From Pisaster brevispinus (taxonomy: Eukaryota; Echinodermata; Asteroidea; Forcipulatida; Asteriidae): DNA of 64,000 nt. Below are positions 1 to 11,300 of the stretch, piece after piece (the stretch's first letter is position 1; every line of letters starts with the position of its first letter). The stretch spans positions 3,402,106 to 3,466,105 of the forward strand of contig JAMKCF010000001.1 in NCBI GenBank assembly GCA_023634235.1. Reading direction: 5' to 3'. A program made the position numbers and the translations under genes. The notes beneath the pieces were generated by a model. It worked only from the letters and a program-made list of their open reading frames with translations, was not told the DNA's origin and did no database searches.

Positions 1-339
1 AGTGGTGTGTAGTTGGTAGAATGCTGTCATGTTAATGTGGAGGTTGCAGGTTCGAATCCCGCTCTAGTCACATTTCTTTGTCCAACCCAAAATTTGTCAA
101 CACTTACCAAGTCAGTTTCCCTTGTGGTTTACTGTAATTTCGAACCATGAGCCTCGGCTAATGAATTGATCTTCAGGCATTCAACGTTGCTCAAGTACCG
201 CTGTGGAGATTAACTGGCAGGGCTTAGCCTAGTGTTGCGCCAAGGTGGGAACAGGAAGCTGGGCTTTGGCTCGATGCAGCATGCAGCAACAGAGTCCAGC
301 GCTCTCCTGAAGACGATCAGAGCATACTGAGTAATATGC

Positions 340-672
340 CTGTGATTTTTTTCACAGAACTCGGGAAAGTACTGAGTATACAGTGCTAACACACATCGGT
401 GTGTGGTAAAAAACCAAAATCAATATTCTTTATCCCCGATGCAAAATTAACATCTATTAAATCGTTGCGGTACCCGCTGCTAAAATATAGGATTCGAACT
501 GCCTCTAGCTACCGGGCAATCTCGGTGGTCTAGTTGGTAAGACACTGCTCTAGAATTGCAAAGGTCGTGGGTTCGAATCCCAACCGAGTAATATGCCTGT
601 GATTTTTTTTTCACAGAACTCGGGAAAGTACTGAGTATACAGTGCTAACACACATCGGTGTAGGGTAAAAAA
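340..672 (+). repeat. 258-bp tRNA-like repeat, 1.3 copies
   Basis: The unit start TACTGAGTATACAGTGCTAA occurs at about 370 and 629. The unit is the same as in the array at 13196-14035 and lies in the same orientation. Confidence 0.8.
520..590 (+). repeat. tRNA-like sequence in 258-bp repeat
   Basis: The D-arm (GTCT..AGAC), T-loop TTCGAAT and CTCGG/CCGAG acceptor pairing resemble a tRNA with A and B boxes. The anticodon stem pairs poorly and the T-stem has a mismatch in this copy. A T-run follows about 15 nt downstream. Probably a tRNA-derived element rather than a working tRNA gene. Confidence 0.55.
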
Positions 673-1271
673 ATCAGAGCATACTGATCGAAACGTTGAG
701 GTGTCAAACCGCCGGCTCTTCTCAGAACTCATTAGAGATTTATACACATGGTGTCACAGCAAACCTCACTTGATTGTACTCCCACCACATGCAGAGTTTC
801 AAATTTACCCTACTTGAAAGCTTCGGCAATTTTTGCTATGATTAAAATGGCAAAGTTTTCCGATTTCAATATATTTACAAAAATGTAAAAAAATACTTGG
901 GGAAAATCACAAACGTTGCAAATTCTTATTCCAGTTCTGCACTTACACACGCCAATTTGTACAGTACTACCCTGCAACACTGTACGACAAAAATTAAATA
1001 ACATGTTCAACTCAGTGACCTGGTTTCAGTGACCTGGTTTTGAACATTGCAAACTCGTTCTACAAAAAGGGCAATTCTGTTTAAGCCCCAGGAGTAGGTG
1101 GCAACGTGCCGCTGGTGGCAGTTGATTTGGGTCGACAGCCCAAATCAGTTAGGTGTAACCCTCACCTTGAAGTGGCCGTCCGGCCTTGTGATGTTAGGCA
1201 ATATCTCTTTTTTTACTAAATATAAAGCTATAAGTAGCCATTATCTTGATTTGTTATGCTTTATCCATCAG

Positions 1272-1519
1272 TCAACAAGGAGGTGACGTTCACCGTCGAG
1301 GCTTGGCGTGAGGGTGATGATGAAAGCATGAAGGCATCTGCAGAGTTCAAGATCACCGTTGCGAGGTCACCGCTTGTTGCGATCATCGCTGGCGGGAATC
1401 AACGGACATTAGGGAAAGCGTCAGAAGGCAGGCTGATTTTGGATGCTTCAGCTTCAAAAGATCCAGACGCCGTTTCTGATTCTGGAGATCTTAACTATGA
1501 TTGGAGCTGCAGTAGACCT
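1272..1519 (+). CDS. REJ gene exon a (first in window)
   Basis: The acceptor is TCCATCAG and the donor is CCT|GTAAGA. It enters in phase 1 and ends in frame. It encodes the start of the REJ module, including DASASKDPD and LNYDWSC, which match the family's conserved DPD and Y-x-W-x-C positions. Confidence 0.85.
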
Positions 1520-4500
1520 GTAAGAAAAGTTCTATCATGTCTAAACTAATAACTTTGACTAAACAGTGAAAATTGACAAAACAGGGATGTGATTTCTCCG
1601 TTTCTTTTTCTAAAATGTTTTTTTATTTTTATAAACACACTTGTACATCAGGATATTTATAAAATACTCAGCCCGCTGACGAACTTCAATCCACTTTAGC
1701 TCAGTGTATAAATCATTTACATGTACATCTCTAACACCCAGTACAGACAGGCGCTCCAGAGTCCCGCCGAACCAAATAGATTTAAAGCGACTCAAATTAT
1801 TTAGGATTGGCTCATGACAAGATCGACGTTTGAAACCAAGATGCTCCAGAGTCATTCCAAACCACTGCAACAGTCGATCTTTCGACTTCCAGCGCATCCA
1901 GCTGCTTCTAACTGTTTCAGACGTCGGACTTTTCATGTACTTAATTAAGTAATTTGGTTCGAAAACTTTGTTCTCTCCTTCTTTATTTGAACAACAGGAA
2001 AACGCTGTCTGTAACCTTGGTGGAGCATCCCTTAACCGGGGCCTGTTGAGTGTCTTTCCAGGAGATCTGTCCATCGGGAAGCATACATTTACCGTAACCG
2101 TTTCAAAACCCAATGCTGACAACGCAAACGATCACCGCCAGGCAACAGCGAGTGTAGAAGTGGACGTTCAGAGTGGCTCTCCTCCTGAGGTACTATTGTT
2201 TTTTGGAATTGTTTGAATTTTGCTAGAACTGTGGCCACTGGCTGGAGGGTTGTGCATCTACGGTTATGGACTGTGCAAGTCTCGCGCATATTGGAGTATT
2301 TTGGTGGACCACTTTAATAATCTCATGTCGTTGCTTACTTGCGTGAAGGAAACAAACCCGCACACTTTAACAGTTTCCAATCTTCGTGTTCCCCCGAAAC
2401 TTGCACAGTCTATGGCGACTTTAGTCGACTGTACTATACCGTGCTTTTGCCCCAGTGCTTGGGTCGACTGTGGGGACTTTAGTCCACTGTGCACTATACC
2501 CTGCTTGAGCCCCAATGGTTACTTTAGTCAACTGTGCACTATACCCTGCTTGAGCCCCAATGGTGACTTTAGTCCACTGTGCACTATACCCTGCTTGAGC
2601 CCCAATGGTGACTTTAGTCGACTGTGCACTATACCCTGCTTGAGCCCCAATGGTGACTTTAGTCGACTGTGCACTTTACCCTGCTTGAGCCCCAATGGTG
2701 ACTTTAGTTGACTGTGCACTATACCCTGCTTGAGCCCCAATGGCGACTTAAGTCGACTGTGCACTTTACCCTGCTTGAGCCCCAATGGTGACTTTAGTCG
2801 ACTGTGCACTATACCCTGCTTGAGCCCCAATGGCGACTTAAGTCGACTGTGCACTTTACCCTGCTTGAGCCCCAATGGTGACTTTAGTCGACTGTGCACT
2901 ATACCCTGCTTGAGCCCCAATGGCGACTTTAGTCGACTGTGCACTATACCCTGCTTGAGCCCCAATGGTGACTTTAGTTGACTGTGCACTATACGCCGCT
3001 TGAGCCCCAATGGTGACTTAAGTCGACTGTGCACTATACCCTGCTTGAGCCCCAATGGTGACTTTAGTTGACTGTGCACTATACCCTGCTTGAGCCCCAA
3101 TGGTGACTTTAGTCGACTGTGCACTATACCCTGCTTGAGCCCCAATGGTGACTTTTGTCCACTGTGCACTATACCCTGCTTGAGCCCCAATGGTGACTTT
3201 AGTCGACTGTGCACTATACCCTGCTTGAGCCCCAATGGCGACTTAAGTCAACTGTGCACTATACCCTGCTCTACCATGGTTTACGGAACACACTTCCTGA
3301 ACAAACAAAGACCAAGAACTTGAACGTTTATTGGGCACTTGATTTGGTTCATGAAACCTGAGTTAGTTCGCGAAAATCCAAATCAATCAAACAAAATCTT
3401 TAAGAAAAGAGAATTGTTAAGTGCGAAATAACAAGAACCTGTGACCTGACTTACTCCATGGAACCTGACTTACTCCATGGAACCTGACTTACTCTATGGA
3501 ACCTGACTTACTCCATGGAACCTGACTTACTCCATGGAACCTGACTTACTCCATGGAACCTGACTTACTCCATGGAATCTGACTTACTCCATGGAACCTG
3601 ACTTACTCCATAGAACCTGACTTACTCCATGGAACCTGACTTACTCCATGGAACCTGACTTACTCTATGGAACCTGACTTACTCCATGGAACCTGACTTA
3701 CTCCATGGAACCTGACTTACTCCGTGGAACCTGACTTACTCTATGGAACCTGACTTACCACACGGAACCTGACTTACATGTACTCCATAGAACCTGACTT
3801 ACTCCACAGAACCTGACTGACTCCATGAATTCTGACTTACCACATGGAACCTGACTTACATGTACTCCATAGAACCTGACTTACTCCATGGAACCTGACT
3901 TACGGAACCTGACTTACATGTACTCCATAGAACCTGACTTACTCCATAGAACCTGACTTACTCCATGGAACCTGACTTACTCCATGGAACCTGACTTACT
4001 CTATGGAACCTGACTTACTCCATGGAACCTGACTTACTCCATGGAACCTGACTTACTCCATGGAACCTGACTTACTCCATGGAACCTGACTTACTCCATG
4101 GAACCTGACTTACTCCATAGAACCTGACTTACTCCATGGAACCTGACTTACTCCATGGAACCTGACTTACTCTATGGAACCTGACTTACTCTATGGAACC
4201 TGACTTACTCCATGGAACCTGACTTACTCCATGGAACCTGACTTACTCCATGGAACCTGACTTACTCCATGGAACCTGACTTACTCTATGGAACCTGACT
4301 TACTCCATGGAACCTGACTTACTCCATGGAACCTGACTTACTCCATGGAACCTGACTTACTCCATGGAACCTGACTTACTCCATGGAACCTGACTTACCA
4401 CACGGAACAGACTTACTCCATGGAACCTGACTTACTCCATGGAACCTGACTTACTCCATGGAACCTAACTTACCACACAGAACCTGACTTACTCCATGGA

Positions 4501-7500
4501 ACCTGACTTACTCCATGGAACCTGACTTACTCCATGGAACCTGACTTACTCCATGGAACCTGACTTACTCCATGGAACCTGACTTACTCCATAGAACCTG
4601 ACTTACTCCATGGAACCTGACTTACTCCATGGAACCTGACTTACTCTATGGAACCTGACTTACTCTATGGAACCTGACTTACTCCATGGAACCTGACTTA
4701 CTCCATGGAACCTGACTTACTCCATGGAACCTGACTTACTCCATGGAACCTGACTTACTCTATGGAACCTGACTTACTCCATGGAACCTGACTTACTCCA
4801 TGGAACCTGACTTACTCCATGGAACCTGACTTACTCCATGGAACCTGACTTACTCCATGGAACCTGACTTACCACACGGAACAGACTTACTCCATGGAAC
4901 CTGACTTACTCCATGGAACCTGACTTACTCCATGGAACCTAACTTACCACACAGAACCTGACTTACTCCATGGAACCTGACTTACTCCATGGAACCTGAC
5001 TTACTCCATGGAACCTGACTTACTCCATGGAACCTGACTTACTCCATGGAACCTGACTTACCACACGGAACAGACTTACTCCATGGAACCTGACTGATGA
5101 CACCCTTTTCTATCCCAATTTCATACAGGCTGCCCTAACCAGAGAGTTCAACGGCAAGTTCAAGCCAAACCAGCTGATTGTGGTGACGGCTGAGATCTCA
5201 AATAAGGGCAACACCAAGACAGTAGATTGGGCAATTACTAAAGGTAACGAGATACAAGATGTACGCAGCCAGGCCAAGACCTCATTTGAGATGAACGACG
5301 CTGGCAATAGTGCCACTGCATCCATCACTCTACCAGCCGGTTAGTATATATGCGTCAATATTTTACATTCGTTTTACATTCAAAAACAGGCTGAAAACAA
5401 AGCTCATGCAAAGCGCTTATGGTCAGCATTACGGGAAAGCTCCATTAAAGAATTTCCGAGCTTGGCCACTGAAACTCGGAAAGATACATCCTTTTAACTG
5501 CCTGGGTGTGTTTATATTGAATCACTTTGGTTTAATGGATGAGCAGTTAATCTGCCTGGTTCAGTCAGCAGCCCTACTAGTTTGTGCATGATCCAAATAA
5601 GTCCACTGTTTGGAAAAGGAATTACATGGAGATAACAGGTGTGAGTTGCCAGAGGAAAAGGATGTTTCATTCTGGCCTCTTTCTTTAACACATTGACTGC
5701 CGCCTACGAGTATATTCGTAGTAACAGGTGTAACGGATTCTGCCACTACATGTTTACTCGTAGAGAATGAAAGGTTTTTGTATTGTTAATTGAATACACT
5801 GGCAGCACTGAGAACGCAACAAATACGCTTCTGGCAGTGGTGAGGACATACATCCTTAGAATTTGTATGTTCCAATTATTTTTTTGAGTGTTTTTGCTGT
5901 TGGTATGCGTGCATGCGCACCACACTTGGCAAATGGGAACGCCCTACGAATCTATGACCGGCAGTTAATGGAGCTTAAATGAGGATCATGTGTAAATGCT
6001 TATTCCATTTTTCCATTGGTAAATCATGTTATTGTATCTTGTTTGCTTTTATGTACATGAATGTTGCTTTTGTTAATATGGTCATGTTGGTTCTATATGC
6101 GCCGTGAGCATTTTCTTTGGCGGATTTGTGCACATTATAAATGATCTGTATTATTATTATGAACTCAGGAACTTTGACGTCTGGATCGGACTACATGATT
6201 AAGGCCATGATGTTTGATATGGACAGTGTGGAGCTGTCGTCCGCGTCAACGAAGATCACCATCTACAAAGAGATCACTGGTTGCCGTGTCCAGCTTCAGG
6301 GTGAATACTCTGCACTCTCACAGGTAATGCAGTCTTTGTCATCCTCGTTCCCAGGGGTGATCGATCTCGCCGCGCCATTTTTTCCCAGCATGCCTTGCTC
6401 GATCATAACCCCTGGAATTGGTAGATTAAAATGTGCTAGAACTAGCACATTTTTATTAGGCCTGAGGCCGATCCATTCTACACGCGCGCTCAAGTACAGT
6501 AACCCGTAAAAGAGGCATCAAGTCAAAAAGCAACTGGTCCTCTGTCATTCTTCTTTGATTTTGTGATAGTCTAACTGTATGCAGTTAAGGGTGACCGTGT
6601 AAAAACATGATTCATTTAAAATGGAGTCGCGTCAAAATACTTGCATTTTCACACGCGCGTACTAAGCGTCCTACAAGCACTCGAAAGTTTTTAACAAGCA
6701 TGCACGCAAAGTAGTCACCATTAGGAGCCAATCAGCGTTGTTTTTCAGTACATCCCTACCAGGGGTTAGTGACGAGAGGTATTCATACGGCGCGCTGCCC
6801 ATGGTAGTGAGGCTGAGTCTTTGTACAGTGCCTTTCCAATTACACCCATTGGTGTTTTTTTTTTTTATTATACCAGCATTACGTGAATCACCAGTTACAA
6901 CCAGACCCGAGTTTACCTATGGCCATGTTCAGACAGCGTACTAAAGTTAGACCTGAACCGGTTTAACTTTCGTGCAGCGGGGAGCGGTCGTCAAAATAAA
7001 ACTACCTTGCGTTCAGACAGCTGGAAGTTAAACCCGATACGGTTTATCTTCGGTTTTAAGAGGTCAAACAGCACCGTGACCCAACACAACAACATCCGGT
7101 TTATTCAGAAAAGCACACACACTGCCCTGTTGAGGCGTACATGGGAATGTTTACTTAGCGGCCTTACACAGGTCAACGGTCATCTGTTGCGAGTTAAAAC
7201 GGATGTGGTCATTTTTATTCTGTTCACACACCGTGCTAAAAGATAAACCCGAAGTGGTTTAGCGTTAAACCACCCTCGCCAACCGATTAAACTCATTCGA
7301 GTTCATCCAGATTCGGTTAAGTTTTTAAGAGTGTTCAGACACATAAAGTTAAACCCGAATGAGTTCAAACTGCTTTAAAACCGACTTTTATGAGAAACTC
7401 GGGTTGGTACTCAGCAGTTTTCTACACGATCTTTCTTATCTGATCAAAAAATTACCAGGCGTAAACATGTGGTCTAGGGTACCACTGCCTGTGAGTTTAC

Positions 7501-8316
7501 TGACACAAATATCAACAAATTCACAGGTTCTTGTTTATAATGCAGGGATGTGATTTCTCCTCTTTTTTTCGGAAATCCGTTTCCGCCCCCCCCCCCCCAA
7601 AAAAAAAAGGTTTTTTTTTGTTTTTTGTTTTTAATTAAGACCATAAAAAACATGAAGATAAAACCCAATAGAATGCCCCAGGGTGCAGATTAGGGCTTTT
7701 AAAACAAAAGATAAATGTATGTAAGTAGGCTTCGAGCTCGCAAGTTTTCACCCTCGCAAGCTTTCGCGCTTTGCGCTCACAGTTCAGGGTTTTTTTTCAA
7801 CAGCCTATCACATCCCTGCATTTGGAGTGGACCCGAGTTTGCTTAAACTCAGGTCGGTACTCACAGTTTTGAGATGGAGCATTTTTCAACATGAACTCTC
7901 TAATCTGATCATGAGTTAATGAGGTGTGAGCAGGCAGTTTATTGTGCCACTGCCTGCGAGTTTACTGAAAAAAAAATCTACAAAATCCTACCAGGTTTTT
8001 GTTTAGACTCTAAAATATTAGGATAGGTGTCTTAAGCTGAGATTATGAATAAGAAACAGTAGGACTTTCTCGCTGCTCTTCAGCGTTTCGGTTATTTGAC
8101 ACCATCAAGTAGAATTGTGGGTTACGGTCACTGGCCTTGGGGATGTGGGTTCCAGGGTGATGATTTATATTACAACTACTTTGCTGTTAAAAGCTGATAA
8201 GATTCACAGTAAAACTGCTGAGTAGAACACTGAGATTTTGAAATGGAAAATTCATGAAATGGTAGTTCATGAATCATACAATGCTTATTTATTCGATGAA
8301 ATAACACAGAAAACAG

Positions 8317-8350
<34 letters not shown>

Positions 8351-11300
8351 TAGGTATTTATAAAACGACTTTAACAAGGATCAAAGCGCTGTACAACAAC
8401 AGGGCAGTTCAACATTTAGTATTTTCCTGCAAGGTATTTGGGCAACGTTTCTGAAGTATGAGACCTACTCCTTTACATTACATAGCACCATGTAATGGTT
8501 TACAAGGTGCTGTGGCGCAATATGCAGCCAATCAAACCAGGAACACCGGGGCGGACCCCTTCTCTTTTCGATAAGTGCACTGGGTTCTTTTACGTGCGTT
8601 CACAACACACTGGGCCAACGGCTTTACGTCCCATCCGAAGGACGAAGCAATAATGGTAAAGTGTCTTGCTTAAGGACACAAGTGTCACGACCGGGACTCG
8701 AACCCACACTCTGCTGAGTCGGAAACACCAGATCTTGAGTCCGGTGCTCTTATCCGCTCGGCCACGACACGCCACAGTGTGGGGGAATGATGTGGGTCGA
8801 GACCCATTACCCACTCACTGAGGTGTTTCCAGCCTTTCGATTGGTTTAAATTGGCTGTTGAAACAAAGGGGGCTGTCAAGCAGCTGTTGAAAAAATAGAG
8901 GGGGGCATAATAGTTGAAAATTCAAGGGGGGCATAAGCATAAGGGACCTCTGCAATAAGAAACAGGAAATAAAATCAATTTCTTCTTTGGCGAGTCCTCC
9001 TATACCAAACTGAATAATTACTAGGAATATATGACACTGGAAACTGCAAAAACTGTATTTTTCTGTACTGAAAATGGTTCATGTAAACTGGTTAGCGAAC
9101 ATGGGCTGAATTGGTCACACGAAAAAATCTTTTGTAAAAAAAAGGAAGCAAAATCTTGAGGGTGCTTACACGATTGTCTACAGTTCACTGAAACAAAAAT
9201 GTAGGTAGCTCTGCAAACTTCAGGGGCGTTGCAACCAAACAGGCCCCTCGCTCTGACAGGGATTTGGCAGTTTTTCAGAAGGAAATGTATTTATCCTCCA
9301 TGATGCCACCAATCTGTTGTTGTCTTTTTAGGCTCAAATCAAAGTAGATGGATGTGTGGGCGGTGATGGCAGCGATGGGCTGACTTACCAGGCCTTCGTT
9401 GCTTCCTCAGCTACACCGACCAAGAAAATACCTCTGATGACGGTTAAGGTTGATTCCAGTTTGTTGAATATTGACTTCCTTTGGAAAGTGGAGGGCTCGG
9501 AGTATGTCGACATCATAGTACGGGTAAGTGTGACAGAGTAGTCTCGCGCATTCCGGGACCGTTTAGGTCCACATTGAGTTTTACTAGAGCGAGGTCTAGT
9601 TTCGTCAAATCTTTTTGTTTGTTTAACAAGATATGTTGTTGGGAATGTAATACTAAGTGATAACAAATATGAAAGTTAATTCAATTCAACAAAGTAATGA
9701 AAAAAACACCAGAAATAAACTTGAACTCGGCTTCCAGTTAAACTCACAGAGTAGTCTCGCGCATTCCGGGACAGTTAAGCGAAGGTTTAGTTTTGTCAAA
9801 TATTTTTGTTTAACGTAGTTTATGACCATGAACATTAGATGTGTTGCTGGGAATATACAACTAAGTGATAACAAATATGAAAGTAAAATCATTTCAACAA
9901 AATAATGAAGAAAACACCAGAAATAAACTTGAACTCGGCTTCCAGTTATACTTGTAAATTTAAAAAAAATAAATGTTCCTACCTGATCATAAAATGCGTA
10001 AGCGCTTGTTTTGGACGCGAGATGATAATCGCTAGCACTGTTAAGGCCCGACACGAAGCATTTTAATTGCAGCTTATGGTCGCTGAAATGTCAGCGCCCT
10101 CTATGAACTGCGTCACGCCCGTGCGACTATCGCTTAACCGCATATAAACCAGTGGTTGTATAAACTCGGTCATGGATTTAGAAAAATCGGTTTCTAAGAA
10201 GTTCAGATCAATTAGCATCCTTGTCCCAGAGTTTTAATTTTGATTCAATAATATTGTTAACAAATTATTTTTTAACTATTACAAAAACTAAAGCTCTTTT
10301 TTTTTTAAATGGTAATAGGTATTTTTGACGTTCAGATTTTTTCATGATTCGTTCATAAAATTTAAAAACAAAAATTTGAATTCAGAAAAAATTATTGGTC
10401 TTCGTTGTTGGACGTGTTTTCTGGTCGACGTGTTTTCTGTTTTTGGGTATGCATGAAATTTACTCCAGGGCTCAATTTCATAGAGCTGCTTAACGGCTGA
10501 TTTTTTTCCTTACTGCATGTACTGCGTGATTTCCATTTCATAGCGCTGATAACCGTAAGTTCATGAAAAGGTATGCTAACCTTCCGGTGCTTACTGTATG
10601 AAAATGAATGACGTAACAATGCAAATCTACAGTGAATGCGCAAGATGGCTGCCTAATTTTCTTGCTAACCCCCTGTGAAATACGCTTACGCTTAAGCAAA
10701 TAATTAGCACGAACATTTTTTTACCGTTAAGCAGCGCTATGAAATTGGGCCCAGACATTTGGGCTTGCAGGGCTCTAATTTTACACTGGACTGCAGGTCC
10801 TAGGCCAGTAATTTTAGTATTTGGCCAGTAAACTCACCAGCCGATTTCCCAAAACTTTACGCCATGTTCTGAGTCCACTTGCACAACGTTTGTTGTGCCA
10901 CAAAGCTAGGGTCGATTTCATGAAAGTTACCCTATGTTTGAAAGTCTGAAAGTTGCGCCACAAAAAATGGCGTCACGTTCAATCTTGATTGCGTAAGTCA
11001 GAATTTTATTGCACAAGTTAATAAACTGCCAACGGCAAGTTTTGTGAAATGCAATTTGAGGAAGTTAGTGGCGCAGCTTTGAAACATTTACATGGCGCAA
11101 CTTTATGACATGGCGCAAGTTACGCACTGCTTTCAAGAAATCGGCTGCAGGACTGGACACGTCCGGCGGTCTTGTTTTTTTTTATTATTTCAATACCTTC
11201 AGAACAAAAAAAGAACAATGTTTAATTTGAGTCTCATAAATATCTTCCAATACTGTTGACTATATAAATCAAAATGATGACAGGCCTAAGAACTAAAAAA

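Larger units (their letters stand above)
1..1271. other. Intron left of REJ exon a
   Basis: No coding exon was recognised. It contains a degraded Asn-tRNA-like SINE end (about 1-100), 1.3 copies of the 258-bp tRNA-like repeat (340-672) and unique AT-rich sequence up to the acceptor at 1271. Confidence 0.5.

Noticed and set aside
2528..3235. 235-codon open frame on the minus strand
   Set aside because: It is the 45-bp minisatellite read without stops; no start context, splice signals or non-repeat sequence support a gene.
2412..5094. CRISPR-like repeat array
   Set aside because: Units are directly tandem with no variable spacers, and the context is an animal intron.
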